From: Thiothrix fructosivorans
GTDB taxonomy: Bacteria > Pseudomonadota > Gammaproteobacteria > Thiotrichales > Thiotrichaceae
Direction: 5' to 3'
DNA length: 64,000 bases
Assembly: GCF_017349355.1 (NCBI RefSeq)
Contig: NZ_JAFMPM010000006.1
Coordinates: forward strand, 992,001 to 1,056,000
The notes under the pieces: generated by a model
Told to the model about the DNA's origin: nothing
Database searches by the model: none
What the model saw: only the letters and a program-made list of their open reading frames with translations
Shown: piece after piece, positions 1 to 9,075 of the stretch
How positions within the stretch are numbered: position 1 is the stretch's first letter
Layout: every line of letters begins with the position of its first letter
Translations under genes and position numbers: made by a program

Positions 1-663
1 ATCCAGCGTGTGCATCTCCCCCTCCGCCACGCGCCGCCCGCGATCCAGAATACAAAACCGATCGCCCACTTTCCGCGCAAACGGCAATTTCTGTTCCACC
101 AGCAACACAGTCAGCCCAATGTCTTTATTGAGCTTGCGGATAATGTCGCCGATTTCCGCCACGATATTCGGCTGAATCCCTTCGGTCGGTTCGTCGAGAA
201 TCAGCAATTTCGGGTCAAGCACCAACGCCCGCCCAATCGCCAACTGTTGCTGTTGCCCGCCGGACAAGTCGCCGCCACGCCGCCCCAGCATTTCCTTCAA
301 CACCGGGAACAGCTCAAAAATGAACGGCGGAATGCTGCGCACCTTGTCACGCCGCGCTGGCAAACCAATCAGCAAATTCTCCTCCACCGTCAGTAGCGGA
401 AAAATCTGCCGCCCTTGTGGCACGTAACCAATGCCGAGGTTGGCACGCTTTTCCGCATCCACCCCCAGCAGGTTTTGCCCTTGATACTGAATCACGCCAT
501 CCCGTGCTTTGATCAAGCCCATGATGCACTGGAGCAAGGTGGTTTTACCCACGCCATTGCGCCCCATCAGCACGGTGCATTGCCCTTCCGGGACGTGCAT
601 TTCCAGATCCCACAGCGTGTGGCTTTCGCCGTAATACTGGTTGAGTTGTTCGACTTTGAGCAT
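1..663 (-). CDS. urtE: Urea ABC transporter ATP-binding subunit UrtE (partial)
   Basis: One of the two cytoplasmic ATPases that power high-affinity urea import. The 221 codons visible begin at an ATG directly abutting the urtD stop (TAAATG), and the C-terminus continues past base 1. The Walker A motif GRNGVGKT lies at residues 34-41, the ABC signature LSGGQQQQ near 132-139, and Walker B LLILDEPTEG near 155. The glutamate-glycine after DEPT (DEPTEGIQP) is typical of the LivF/UrtE branch. Order urtA-B-C-D-E on one strand and the tight junctions make the assignment secure. A branched-chain amino-acid LivF is the alternative, but the UrtB extension and UrtA upstream argue for urea. Confidence 0.93.
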   Translation of the reverse strand, partial: MLKVEQLNQYYGESHTLWDLEMHVPEGQCTVLMGRNGVGKTTLLQCIMGLIKARDGVIQYQGQNLLGVDAEKRANLGIGYVPQGRQIFPLLTVEENLLIGLPARRDKVRSIPPFIFELFPVLKEMLGRRGGDLSGGQQQQLAIGRALVLDPKLLILDEPTEGIQPNIVAEIGDIIRKLNKDIGLTVLLVEQKLPFARKVGDRFCILDRGRRVAEGEMHTLD

Positions 664-1455
664 TTATTCCCCCAGATACACTTCGATCACGCGCTGATCG
701 TTTTGTACGTCGTCCATTGTGCCTTCGGCTAACACGCTGCCTTGGTGTAACACCGTGACTTTGTTGGCGATGGAACGCACAAAATCCATGTCATGTTCCA
801 CCACGACCACCGAATGTTTGCCTGCCAAGGAGGTGAGCAATTCGGCAGTACGCTCCATTTCCTGATGCGTCATTCCCGCCACAGGCTCGTCAACCAGCAA
901 CAAATGCGGTTTTTGCACCAGCAACATGCCGATTTCCAGCCATTGCTTTTGCCCGTGGGATAATGCGCCAGCTTGCTGATGGTAATGGTCAGTCAAGCCG
1001 ATGGTGTGCAAGGTTGCGTCGATCAGGGCTTGCTGTTCGCCGCTTAACCGGGCACGGAGGCTGTACCACACGCTTTTATTGCCGTGCATCGCTAGTTCCA
1101 GATTTTCGGCAACGCTGTGCGACTCGAACACGGTGGGTTTCTGGAATTTGCGCCCGATACCGGCGTTGGCGATTTCGGGTTCGGAGAGTTTCAGCAAATC
1201 CACCGTTTGCCCGAACCACGCCTGCCCGCTATTGGGACGGGTTTTGCCGGTGATAATGTCCATCATGGTGGTTTTGCCCGCACCGTTGGGGCCGATGATG
1301 CAACGCAATTCGCCGGAATCAATGTACAGCGTCAGGTCATTGATAGCCTTGAAACCGTCAAAGCTGACGTTCAACCCTTCCAGATACAGAATCGCCTTGT
1401 GGCTGGCATCCGGTTGCCCCGCTTCCGGTTGGCGTAAATGTGCGCCTTCACTCAT
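664..1455 (-). CDS. urtD: Urea ABC transporter ATP-binding subunit UrtD
   Basis: Second ATPase of the urea importer, LivG-like, 263 aa. Walker A GPNGAGKT is at residues 55-62, the signature region reads LSHGQKQWLEIGM, and Walker B is LLLVDEPVAGM. The start at 1455 was chosen because its ATGA overlaps the urtC stop and the family N-terminus begins close to there. The open frame extends upstream to 1674, but that part is antisense-frame noise inside urtC. The variant signature LSHGQ in place of LSGGQ is usual in UrtD. Confidence 0.94.
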   Translation of the reverse strand: MSEGAHLRQPEAGQPDASHKAILYLEGLNVSFDGFKAINDLTLYIDSGELRCIIGPNGAGKTTMMDIITGKTRPNSGQAWFGQTVDLLKLSEPEIANAGIGRKFQKPTVFESHSVAENLELAMHGNKSVWYSLRARLSGEQQALIDATLHTIGLTDHYHQQAGALSHGQKQWLEIGMLLVQKPHLLLVDEPVAGMTHQEMERTAELLTSLAGKHSVVVVEHDMDFVRSIANKVTVLHQGSVLAEGTMDDVQNDQRVIEVYLGE

Positions 1456-2564
1456 GCCGCAGCCCTCCGTTGTAACCAGCCTTTCGCTTGAAACTGTTGC
1501 ACCAGCCCCGCCAAGCCTTGCGGCAAATACAGCGTGACCAGCACGAATAATGCACCTAACATGAAAATCCACGATTCCGGCATCAGTCCCGTGAACACCG
1601 TTTTGGCGTAGTTGACCAGAATCGCGCCCAACACCGCGCCGTAGAGCGTGGCACGCCCGCCAATCGCCACCCAAATCACGATTTCAATCGAGTTGAGCGG
1701 GGAAAATTCGCCGGGGTTGATAATGCCGACTTGCGGCACGTACAACGCCCCCGCGACACCTGCCAACATTGCCGACACGGTAAACACCCACACCTTGTAG
1801 TGCTCAACACGGTAGCCAACGAAACGGGTACGGCTTTCCGCATCACGAATCGCCACCACAATCCGCCCCAGCTTGGAGTTGATAATGTAACGGCACAGCA
1901 AATAGCCGCCTGCCAACGCCAGTCCCGACAGCACGAACAAAGTCATGCGCGTATTGTCCGATTGCAGGCTGAAACCGAGAATATCTTTAAAGTCGGTCAA
2001 GCCGTTATTGCCGCCAAACCCCATTTCATTGCGGAAAAACGCCAGCAACAGCGCGTAAGTGAGCGCTTGGGTAATGATCGACAAATACACGCCTGTCACC
2101 CGTGAGCGAAACGCCAACCAGCCAAACACAAACGCCAGCAACCCCGGTACGAGCAAGACCATCAGCATCGCAAACCAGAACATATCAAAGCCCTGCCAAA
2201 ACCACGGCAGTTCCTTCCAGTTCAGAAACACCATGAAATCCGGTAAGTTGGCATTGCCATACACGCCGCGATCCCCGATTTGGCGCATCAAATACATGCC
2301 CATCGCGTAACCGCCGAGGGCAAAGAATGCCCCGTGTCCGAGGCTGAGGATTCCCAGATACCCCCACACCAAATCCACCGCTACGGCTAACAGTGCGTAG
2401 GTCAAATACTTGCCGAGTAACGTTACCAAATACGTCGGCATGTGCAGAAAATTGCCTTCCGGCACGAGCAAGTTCAGTACAGGGACAAGCACCAACACCA
2501 GCGCGAGTACCGCCAGCATGATTTGCCCACCCCGATCGTTTTGCAGAATACGTGTGATGAACAT
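1452..2564 (-). CDS. urtC: Urea ABC transporter permease UrtC
   Basis: Inner-membrane permease of the urea importer, 370 aa, LivM-type (BPD_transp_2). Hydrophobic segments alternate along the whole length. The conserved region with GYRVEHYKVWVFTVSAMLAG, followed by the glycine-rich WVAIGGRATLYGAVLGA segment, matches UrtC. A long periplasmic insertion around residues 95-125 (QIGDRGVYGN...) is characteristic of UrtC compared with LivM. The stop overlaps the urtD start by ATGA, and urtB ends 3 bases upstream of its start, so the genes are in one operon. Confidence 0.94.
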   Translation of the reverse strand: MFITRILQNDRGGQIMLAVLALVLVLVPVLNLLVPEGNFLHMPTYLVTLLGKYLTYALLAVAVDLVWGYLGILSLGHGAFFALGGYAMGMYLMRQIGDRGVYGNANLPDFMVFLNWKELPWFWQGFDMFWFAMLMVLLVPGLLAFVFGWLAFRSRVTGVYLSIITQALTYALLLAFFRNEMGFGGNNGLTDFKDILGFSLQSDNTRMTLFVLSGLALAGGYLLCRYIINSKLGRIVVAIRDAESRTRFVGYRVEHYKVWVFTVSAMLAGVAGALYVPQVGIINPGEFSPLNSIEIVIWVAIGGRATLYGAVLGAILVNYAKTVFTGLMPESWIFMLGALFVLVTLYLPQGLAGLVQQFQAKGWLQRRAAA

Positions 2565-2567
2565 GAC

Positions 2568-4130
2568 TTAATCCCCCGCTGCCCGACCTTTTTGCGGGAA
2601 CAACCCGCGTGGACGTTTCTGGATGAACAAAATAATGAACACCAGCACCAGAATTTTGGCAAGCACTGCCCCGGCCCACGGTTCCAGCACCTTGTTGACC
2701 ACGCCCAGCGACAAACCTGCCACCAGCGTTCCCCACAAATTGCCGACCCCGCCGAACACCACCACCATGAACGAATCGATGATGTAAGACTGTCCTAAGT
2801 TGGGACCAACGTTGGTTAACTGACTGAGTGCGACACCCGCGACACCCGCAATGCCCGAACCCAGACCGAAAGTGAGCGCATCGACTCGCGCCGAACGCAC
2901 CCCCATTGCCCGCGCCATTGCCCGATTCTGCGATACCGCCCGTACCTGCAAACCCAGATTGGTATTGCGCAATACGAAATACAGCAGCGCAAACACCAGC
3001 AGGCAAAACAGCACGATGTAGAGGCGGTTATAGGTCAGCGACAACACGCTATTGATTTCCAACGAACCCGACATCCATGACGGATTGGAAACCGGCACGT
3101 TTTGCGGTGAAATCACCGTGCGCACCAGTTGTTGCAGGATCAAGCTAATCCCAAACGTTGCCAGCAAGGTTTCCAGCGGACGCCCGTACAAATGGCGGAT
3201 CACAGTACGTTCGATCAAAATCCCCATTGCACCGGAGACAATGAATGCCGCAGGTACTGCCACAAACAGCGAGTAATCAATGGCGTGGGGCATGAGTTGT
3301 TGCACGATGTAGGTGGTATACGCCCCCAGCATGATCAGCTCGCCGTGCGCCATATTGATTACGCCCATCACGCCAAAGGTAATTGCCAAGCCAATCGCCG
3401 CCAGCACCAGCACCGAACCAAGGCTCAAGCCAAAAAACAGTGTTTCGACATGACCGTACAACGCTGCGGTGTCTTCAATACTGCGCAAGGCTTCCTGCGC
3501 GGCTTTGGCAACCTCCGTATCGCTATCGGTGGTCATGGTGGTCAAACGATTGCGCACACCGGGGTGTAAATTGCCTGCTAATGATTCAATCGCCGTTAGC
3601 CGCACCGCTTTATCGGCTGCATTCAAATCCGCCATTGCCAAACCGAGTGACAGGGCTTCTTTGACGGCGGAGTCGGTTTCTTTGTCCAGCAAGCCGCGTA
3701 ATTGCGCTGCCATTTCTGGCGTAACCGTTTCCAGTAAACCATTGGCGGACTTGAGGCGTACTACGGCATCGGGGTGGCTTAAACTGAGTTGTCCCACTGC
3801 CGCCCGCACGTATTTGCGCAAACTGTTATTGGTAGGAATTTTGCGTAATTCATCGCCAGTGTTGCCATCCTTGGCGATGACTAGCGTTCCTTGTGCTTTG
3901 TGTTGGTAGAGTTGCCCGTCGAGCAAGGCTTGCAAATACGGCACGGCTTCAGCGTCGCCGCTCACTGCCAACAAGTCGACTGCCTCGCGGGTTTTGTCGA
4001 AAGAGGCTGCCTGAAAGAGCGGAACAGCTTGGGTGAGGGTTGCACTTTGCTGCTCAGCTTGTAGCGGTGGGCAAACCCACAACAACACGCTCAATAGCAA
4101 AAGGCGGGTGAAATCATACGTTTTCAGCAT
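2568..4130 (-). CDS. urtB: Urea ABC transporter permease UrtB
   Basis: Inner-membrane permease partner of UrtC, 520 aa from MLKTYDF (a longer frame starts at 4166, inside the inverted-repeat zone). Residues 1-26 look like a signal peptide. About 200 residues follow with HEAT-like helical repeats (for example VPYLQALLDGQ and AVRLTAIESLAG), then a LivH-type membrane domain from about residue 225 (LFFGLSLGSVLVLAAIG). This long N-terminal extension is diagnostic of UrtB relative to LivH. A 165-base gap containing a large inverted repeat separates it from urtA, so expression may differ from that of urtA. Confidence 0.95.
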   Translation of the reverse strand: MLKTYDFTRLLLLSVLLWVCPPLQAEQQSATLTQAVPLFQAASFDKTREAVDLLAVSGDAEAVPYLQALLDGQLYQHKAQGTLVIAKDGNTGDELRKIPTNNSLRKYVRAAVGQLSLSHPDAVVRLKSANGLLETVTPEMAAQLRGLLDKETDSAVKEALSLGLAMADLNAADKAVRLTAIESLAGNLHPGVRNRLTTMTTDSDTEVAKAAQEALRSIEDTAALYGHVETLFFGLSLGSVLVLAAIGLAITFGVMGVINMAHGELIMLGAYTTYIVQQLMPHAIDYSLFVAVPAAFIVSGAMGILIERTVIRHLYGRPLETLLATFGISLILQQLVRTVISPQNVPVSNPSWMSGSLEINSVLSLTYNRLYIVLFCLLVFALLYFVLRNTNLGLQVRAVSQNRAMARAMGVRSARVDALTFGLGSGIAGVAGVALSQLTNVGPNLGQSYIIDSFMVVVFGGVGNLWGTLVAGLSLGVVNKVLEPWAGAVLAKILVLVFIILFIQKRPRGLFPQKGRAAGD

Positions 4131-4158
4131 ACTATTTCCTGAATACCGAGAAAGAGTT

Positions 4159-4292
4159 CCCCCCATCCCCAGCCCGTCCCAGCCGCTTGAACGCGGCGCT
4201 TCGCCCCCCGCAAGGGGTGAAGGGAGTCAAGAGAAAGAAGGGAGTACCCTCTTGTTCCTTCCCCCCTTGCGGGGGAAGGTTAGGATGGGGGG
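4159..4292. repeat. Intergenic long inverted-repeat element, copy 1
   Basis: About 134 bases between urtA and urtB. The outer arms are CCCCCCATCC and GGATGGGGGG, and the inner arms are CCCCGCAAGGGGTGAAGGG and CCCCCCTTGCGGGGGAAGG, so the transcript can fold into a long hairpin. A second copy of the same design lies at 15346-15482. No coding potential is seen. It could be a REP/MITE-like dispersed element, a processing or attenuation site that lets more urtA than urtB be made, or both. Confidence 0.75.
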
Positions 4293-4295
4293 TAT

Positions 4296-5606
4296 TTATT
4301 CGTATTTCTGCCCGGAACACTTCTTGGTTTCGGTGTTGAAGTTGCCGCACGGTTTGCCGTCGGTTTCTTTGCCTGTCCAGTCAGCGACGATGTTTTTGGA
4401 ATCCGGCAAGAAGTCAGACCATGCGTCGCCCGGTACTTCAGGGGTTTTGGAGACGACTTCAAACTGACCATCTGCTTGGATTTCGCCAATCAGCACGGGT
4501 TTAGTCAAATGGTGGTTAGGCAGCATTTTCGCTGTACCGCCGGTGAGGTTAGGCACTTCCTGCCCGATCATGGCTTCAGCCACTTTGTCGGTGTCGGTGG
4601 ATTTGGCTTGTTCAACCGCTTTTACCCACATCTTGAAGCCGATGACGTGCGCTTCCATTGGGTCGTTGGTAACGCGCTTGTCGTTTTTGGTGTATGCCTT
4701 CCACTGTTTGATGAACTCTTTATTGCCGTCATTTTCGACGCTCATGAAGTAGTTCCATGCCGCCAAGTGACCGACCAGTGGCTTGGTGTCGATACCGGAA
4801 AGTTCTTCTTCACCCACCGAGAAGGCTACGACAGGGATGTCTTCCGCAGAAATGCCTTGGTTGCCGAGTTCTTTGTAGAACGGTACGTTGGCATCACCGT
4901 TGATGGTGGAAACCACGGCGGTTTTCTTGCCTTCGCCGCCGAATTTCTTGATGTCAGCCACGATGGACTGCCAATCAGAATGACCGAACGGGGTGTAGTT
5001 GATCATGATGTCTTTTTCGTCGACACCTTTGGATTTCAGATACGCTTCCAGAATCTTGTTGGTGGTGCGTGGGTAAACGTAGTCTGTACCTGCCAATACC
5101 CAGCGTTTCACTTCGCCTTCTTTCATCAGGTAATCAACAGCGGGGATGGCTTGTTGGTTCGGCGCTGCACCGGTATAGAACACGTTTTTGGAGGATTCTT
5201 CACCTTCGTATTGTACGGGGTAGAATAGCAGGCTGTTTTTTTCTTCAAACACGGGCAATACGGATTTGCGGGAAACCGATGTCCAGCAACCGAAGGTTGC
5301 GGCAACTTTGTCTTTCTCGATCAAGTCACGCGCTTTTTCCGCAAACAATGGCCAGTTGGAGGCTGGGTCAACTACAACTGCTTCCAGCTTCTTGCCCAGT
5401 ACGCCGCCTTTTTTGTTTTGTTCATCAATCAGCATCAGCATGGTGTCTTTCAGGGTCGTTTCACTGATCGCCATGGTGCCGGAGAGGGAATGCAACACGC
5501 CGACCTTGATGGTATCGCCATCCGCCATTGCTAAGCTGGATGCACCCAGCGCCGCAGCCATACTGACAACCAACAAAGTGCGTTTGAAAACGTTATTAAG
5601 AAACAT
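4296..5606 (-). CDS. urtA: Urea ABC transporter substrate-binding protein UrtA
   Basis: Periplasmic urea receptor, 436 aa, with a Sec signal peptide (residues 1-28, ending SSLAMA). The mature protein begins DGDTIKVGVLHSLSGTMAISE, the typical start of the amide-binding/peripla_BP_6 group. Segments such as FGCWTSVSRKSVLPVFEE, LFYPVQYEGEESS and the C-terminal CGNFNTETKKCSGQKYE match UrtA. It is the first gene of the urt operon and lies behind a sigma-54-type promoter, as expected for a nitrogen-scavenging system. Confidence 0.96.
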   Translation of the reverse strand: MFLNNVFKRTLLVVSMAAALGASSLAMADGDTIKVGVLHSLSGTMAISETTLKDTMLMLIDEQNKKGGVLGKKLEAVVVDPASNWPLFAEKARDLIEKDKVAATFGCWTSVSRKSVLPVFEEKNSLLFYPVQYEGEESSKNVFYTGAAPNQQAIPAVDYLMKEGEVKRWVLAGTDYVYPRTTNKILEAYLKSKGVDEKDIMINYTPFGHSDWQSIVADIKKFGGEGKKTAVVSTINGDANVPFYKELGNQGISAEDIPVVAFSVGEEELSGIDTKPLVGHLAAWNYFMSVENDGNKEFIKQWKAYTKNDKRVTNDPMEAHVIGFKMWVKAVEQAKSTDTDKVAEAMIGQEVPNLTGGTAKMLPNHHLTKPVLIGEIQADGQFEVVSKTPEVPGDAWSDFLPDSKNIVADWTGKETDGKPCGNFNTETKKCSGQKYE

Positions 5607-5653
5607 TGGGTCACTCCTGAATGATGGATGAAAGGTGTAATCTGTTCAGGAAT

Positions 5654-5671
5654 AAGCACAAAGCGTGCCAG
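5654..5671 (-). promoter_or_regulatory. Candidate sigma-54 promoter of urtA
   Basis: On the minus strand the sequence TGGCACGCTTTGTGCT has the -24 GG and the -12 GC separated by exactly 10 bases and matches the RpoN consensus with one change in the -12 box. Transcription would begin near 5644, leaving about 38 untranslated bases before the urtA ATG. Nitrogen-limited expression through RpoN is well known for urea transporters; its use here is inferred from the sequence. Confidence 0.7.
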
Positions 5672-5692
5672 AGATTGCAGTCGTTGTATTTG

Positions 5693-5737
5693 CGCACCAA
5701 GTCGATGCAAAAAAACAACGTTTGTGGCATTAATGCC
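5693..5737. promoter_or_regulatory. Candidate activator sites upstream of urtA
   Basis: Two dyads lie upstream of the sigma-54 promoter. One is GCACC-N5-GATGCA at 5694-5709, two changes from the NtrC consensus TGCACC-N5-GGTGCA. The other is a perfect 12-base palindrome, GGCATTAATGCC, at 5726-5737. They sit roughly 50-90 bases before the predicted start site, closer than many NtrC enhancers, so the identity of the activator is uncertain. Confidence 0.45.
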
Positions 5738-5760
5738 CTGCAATAAGGCAGTGGGCATAA

Positions 5761-5789
5761 AAAAAGGGATGCGCGTTGCATCCCTTTTT
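5761..5789 (-). terminator. Rho-independent terminator of the Gcw_chp gene
   Basis: Hairpin AAAAAGGGATGC-GCGTT-GCATCCCTTTTT. Read on the minus strand it ends in a T run, placed about 30 bases after the stop of the outer-membrane protein gene. It insulates that gene from the urt promoter. Confidence 0.85.
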
Positions 5790-5818
5790 CTCAACACATG
5801 GCTGATAGTGTGTTGCTA

Positions 5819-6505
5819 TTATTTAGTCAACGGTATGCTGTAGCTCACCAAGAATTGTGGATCTTCATCCACCGTGTCGCTATCCACCACGAATTTGCTC
5901 ATCGCAAAACTGAGGTTGTCGTTGTATTGATAACCGACTTGAACATGACCGGGATTCGCCGCGCCTTCCTTGCTGTGTTGCCCGTAAAGGGCAGAGTATT
6001 TCCCTTTGGTGTAAGCAACGGAGGCGTAACGGGATTCCGCTGCATCATCGCCTGCGACCGTTTCGTATAGCGTCGCTTTCACAGGGCCATAGCCTGCGGA
6101 GACGACGACATCCATCAAGTCGCCCGGTGCATTAGCGGGTTCACCGTCATCATTGGTATAAGTACCTTTATTATCGGGGTAAACATAAGACCAGAGGCTG
6201 GCATCCACATCCACTTTCCCGACCTTACCGGCCCAACCGCCGTACAAGTCATACTCATTGCCGCCTGTCGCATCGCCGGAAGAACCCCAGATACCTGCAT
6301 AAGCGCCAGAATCATGCTTCAGTTTCAAATCACCCGAAATGGCAGCATCGCCATGACCCAGATCATAACCGCGCCACAAGTACATATTGGCAACACCTAC
6401 AGAAGCCGATACTTCAGTACCCGCCTGTGCAGACGGAGCAGCAAACGCAGTTGCGGCTAGCAGGGCTACAAGACTGGTAGCGAACATCTTTTTGGCTTTT
6501 TGCAT
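5819..6505 (-). CDS. TorF/Gcw_chp family putative outer membrane protein
   Basis: 228 aa with a clear signal peptide (residues 1-28, cut after PSAQA). The mature sequence starts GTEVSASVGVANMYLWRGYDLG, the hallmark of the Gcw_chp (TIGR02001) family of beta-barrel proteins, and consists of alternating short amphipathic strands ending in an aromatic-poor SYSIPLTK. The ATG at 6505 was chosen over an upstream one because it begins the signal peptide and has GAGG 8 bases upstream. The function of the family is not established; a porin-like role is suggested. Its place between a urea and an amino-acid importer hints at nitrogen-compound passage, by inference only. Confidence 0.8.
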   Translation of the reverse strand: MQKAKKMFATSLVALLAATAFAAPSAQAGTEVSASVGVANMYLWRGYDLGHGDAAISGDLKLKHDSGAYAGIWGSSGDATGGNEYDLYGGWAGKVGKVDVDASLWSYVYPDNKGTYTNDDGEPANAPGDLMDVVVSAGYGPVKATLYETVAGDDAAESRYASVAYTKGKYSALYGQHSKEGAANPGHVQVGYQYNDNLSFAMSKFVVDSDTVDEDPQFLVSYSIPLTK

Positions 6506-6736
6506 ACGACACCTCAAGTATTTCAATTGTAATAAAAAATCAACACCACCACCCAACAATACGGCTTACGCGTCAGATGAATAGCAAACTGCAAAGCAAG
6601 ATGTGTGCCAGTGTTAATCACCATCATCCTATCGCTTCACGAGAGTGCATCAGCCGAGTACCCCGCACTATTTCAAGGCAGCATAGCGTTATGCAGGTTT
6701 TCCTGCTTAACACTCAAGGGATTTTATGACGGACAT

Positions 6737-6750
6737 CAAGCAATTGCTTG
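6737..6750. promoter_or_regulatory. Perfect palindrome upstream of amino-acid transporter
   Basis: CAAGCAATTGCTTG, a 14-base perfect dyad about 65 bases before the ATPase start, in an otherwise gene-free stretch (6506-6814). It may be an operator; no regulator can be named. Apart from this site and presumed promoters for both flanking genes nothing else is evident there. Confidence 0.35.
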
Positions 6751-6814
6751 CTTTCTTGCCCTGATTGTTTTATTGCTTGCTCTTCGTTACCGTTGCTAGA
6801 GAGAGTTCATCTGA

Positions 6815-7588
6815 ATGCCCCCGGAACACGCCCTCGTCGTCAACAATATCAAAAAACGCTTCGGTGATTTAACCGTCCTCAATGGCATCTCGCTAACCGC
6901 CCACAAAGGCGATGTGATTTCCCTCCTCGGCTCTAGCGGCTCTGGTAAAAGTACCCTGTTACGCTGCATCAATCTGCTCGAAACGCCCGACGAAGGCGAG
7001 GTCTACGTGACCGGCGAACGCATCGAAATGATCCATGACCGCCACGGTAAAACCGTTCCCAAAAGCCAAAAACAAGTCGACCACATCCGCACCCGCTTAG
7101 GCATGGTGTTCCAAGGTTTTAACCTGTGGAGTCACCGCACCATTTTGGAAAACATTATCGAAGCACCCGTGCATGTGCTCGGCATTCCTAAAGCGGAAGC
7201 CAAAGAATACGCGATGGAATTGCTTAACAAAGTCGGTATTGCCAACAAAGCGGACAGCTACCCCGATCACTTATCCGGTGGACAACAGCAGCGCGTGGCG
7301 ATTGCGCGAGCGCTAGCGATGAAACCCGCCGTGATGCTGTTCGATGAACCCACTTCTGCGCTTGACCCCGAATTGGTCGGTGAAGTGTTGCGCGTCATGC
7401 GCCAGCTTGCCGACGAAGGCATGACCATGCTGGTCGTGACCCACGAAATGGGCTTTGCGCGGGAAGTATCCTCCCAAGTCATCTTTTTGCACCAAGGGCA
7501 AATCGAGGAGCAAGGTAGCCCCGAACAGGTATTCAACAATCCACGTTCAGAACGTTGCCAGCAATTTCTCGCCACCCAGCTCAAATAA
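6815..7588 (+). CDS. Basic/polar amino-acid ABC transporter ATP-binding protein
   Basis: 257 aa, HisP/ArtP/AotP type. Walker A is GSSGSGKST (about residues 39-47). The Q-loop is [13 protein letters not shown], in which the NLWSH wording is typical of histidine/arginine/ornithine systems. The signature is [15 protein letters not shown] and Walker B is [11 protein letters not shown]. It couples ATP hydrolysis to uptake through the two permeases downstream. The binding-protein gene starts 17 bases after its stop, so the four genes form one operon. The substrate is probably arginine, ornithine, lysine or histidine. Confidence 0.92.
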   Translation: MPPEHALVVNNIKKRFGDLTVLNGISLTAHKGDVISLLGSSGSGKSTLLRCINLLETPDEGEVYVTGERIEMIHDRHGKTVPKSQKQVDHIRTRLGMVFQGFNLWSHRTILENIIEAPVHVLGIPKAEAKEYAMELLNKVGIANKADSYPDHLSGGQQQRVAIARALAMKPAVMLFDEPTSALDPELVGEVLRVMRQLADEGMTMLVVTHEMGFAREVSSQVIFLHQGQIEEQGSPEQVFNNPRSERCQQFLATQLK

Positions 7589-7605
7589 CCCAACAGGAGA
7601 CAACC

Positions 7606-8385
7606 ATGAAACTACTCACTACCTTACTGTCGAGCGCTGTACTGGCACTGGCTGTGGCTGGTACGGCGCAAGCTGAAGACAAACTACGCCTCGGCACGGA
7701 AGGCGCGTATGCCCCGTTCAATACCGTGGACAAAGATGGCAAGTTAGCAGGCTTTGACATCGACATCGGCAATGCTTTATGCAAAGCGATGGCAACTGAG
7801 TGTGAATGGGTCACCTCCGATTGGGATGGCTTGATTCCGGCACTGGATGCGAAAAAGTTTGATGCCATCGTTGCCTCCATGTCGATCACCGCCGAACGCA
7901 AGGAAAAAATCGACTTTACAGGCAAGTATTACACCACCCCGATTAAATGCATCCGCGCTGTCGGCACGGACGTTGACCCCACCGATGAAGCTAAACTCAA
8001 AGGCAAAATGGTCGGCGTGCAAAGCGGCGTGGTAGCGGATAATTTCGTTCGCGGCAAATTCAAAGACAGCGTGGAAGTAACGGCGTACAAAACCCAAGAC
8101 GAAGCCAATCTGGATTTGCTGGCAGGGCGCGTGGATTTGGTGTGTGCAGATTCGGTGGTGCTTGCCCCCGTGGTCAAGGATGAAAAGAATGTCGGTAAAG
8201 TCGAATTTGTCGGGGGCGATTTCAAGGATGTGGAATTCGTCGGGGAAGGTGTCGGCATCGGTATCCGTAAAGGTGATACCGCTTTAGCAGAAAAGCTCAA
8301 CAAGGCAATTGCCAAAATCCGCGAAGATGGCACTTACGCCGAAATCAATAAGAAATACTTCGACTTCGATTTGTACGGGGAATAA
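7606..8385 (+). CDS. Amino-acid ABC transporter substrate-binding protein
   Basis: 259 aa, SBP_bac_3 family, with a signal peptide at residues 1-23 (ending GTAQA). The mature N-terminus DKLRLGTEGAYAPFNTVD and the motif GKLAGFDIDIGNALCKAM fit the lysine/arginine/ornithine/histidine-binding group. CEWVTSDWDGLIPAL and MSITAERKEKIDFT match the binding-site strands. The start at 7606 has AGGAGA 6 bases upstream; the open frame begins earlier but overlaps the ATPase gene. Periplasmic receptor of this importer. Confidence 0.93.
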   Translation: MKLLTTLLSSAVLALAVAGTAQAEDKLRLGTEGAYAPFNTVDKDGKLAGFDIDIGNALCKAMATECEWVTSDWDGLIPALDAKKFDAIVASMSITAERKEKIDFTGKYYTTPIKCIRAVGTDVDPTDEAKLKGKMVGVQSGVVADNFVRGKFKDSVEVTAYKTQDEANLDLLAGRVDLVCADSVVLAPVVKDEKNVGKVEFVGGDFKDVEFVGEGVGIGIRKGDTALAEKLNKAIAKIREDGTYAEINKKYFDFDLYGE

Positions 8386-8388
8386 GCC

Positions 8389-9075
8389 TTGCTGGATTTA
8401 CAAGGTTACGGTTGGTTACTCCTGCAAGGTCTGCAAATGACCGTGTTGGTGGGGCTGTGCGCCATGTTCGTGGCAATCCTATTCGGATTGCTGGGCGCAT
8501 GGGGTAAGTTTTCGCACTCAAAGTTGGCGAATTGGGCGGCGGATACGTATACCACGGTGGTGCGCGGCGTGCCGGAGCTGATCCTGCTGTTGCTGGTGTA
8601 TTACGGTGTGCCGAAGCTGATTCAGGATGGCGCGGCGGCGTTGGGGTATGAGTTGCGGCTCGACCTCAACCCGTTTGTGGCGGGTTTTATGACCATCGGT
8701 TTTATTTACGGCGCGTTTTGTACCGAAGTGTTGCGCGGGGCGTTTTTATCCGTCCCGCGTGGGCAGATGGAGGCAGCGCGAGCGATTGGCATGAGCAAAA
8801 CGCTGGCATTCCGGCGGGTGCAATTGCCATTGGCGATGCGCATGGCATTACCCGGTTTGGGCAATGTGTGGATGGTGTTGATCAAAGCCACCGCGCTGAT
8901 TTCCTTGATTCAGTTGGATGAGTTAATGCGTAATGCCAAACTCGCCGCCACCGCTACCCGTGAACCGTTTACCTTTTACTTTATTGCGTCCCTGCTGTTC
9001 CTCGCGATTACCTTGGTGTCGATGTTGGTGTTGAAACGCGCTGAAGCGTGGTCAAAACGCGGGGTGCGCGTATGA
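8389..9075 (+). CDS. Amino-acid ABC transporter permease (HisQ/AotQ type)
   Basis: 228 aa inner-membrane permease with about five transmembrane segments and the cytoplasmic EAA loop EAARAIGMSKTLAFRRVQLP that contacts the ATPase. The start is a TTG three bases after the stop of the binding-protein gene; no ATG fits the family N-terminus. The last codons overlap the next permease by ATGA, indicating translational coupling. Confidence 0.9.
   Translation: MLDLQGYGWLLLQGLQMTVLVGLCAMFVAILFGLLGAWGKFSHSKLANWAADTYTTVVRGVPELILLLLVYYGVPKLIQDGAAALGYELRLDLNPFVAGFMTIGFIYGAFCTEVLRGAFLSVPRGQMEAARAIGMSKTLAFRRVQLPLAMRMALPGLGNVWMVLIKATALISLIQLDELMRNAKLAATATREPFTFYFIASLLFLAITLVSMLVLKRAEAWSKRGVRV

Noticed and set aside
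664-1674. 336-aa version of UrtD starting at 1674
   Set aside because: The extra 73 residues lie inside urtC and show no transporter similarity; the ATG at 1455 overlaps the urtC stop as ATGA and starts at the family N-terminus.
6605-6799. 64-aa ORF upstream of the amino-acid transporter
   Set aside because: Composition not protein-like, no ribosome site, lies in a promoter region.
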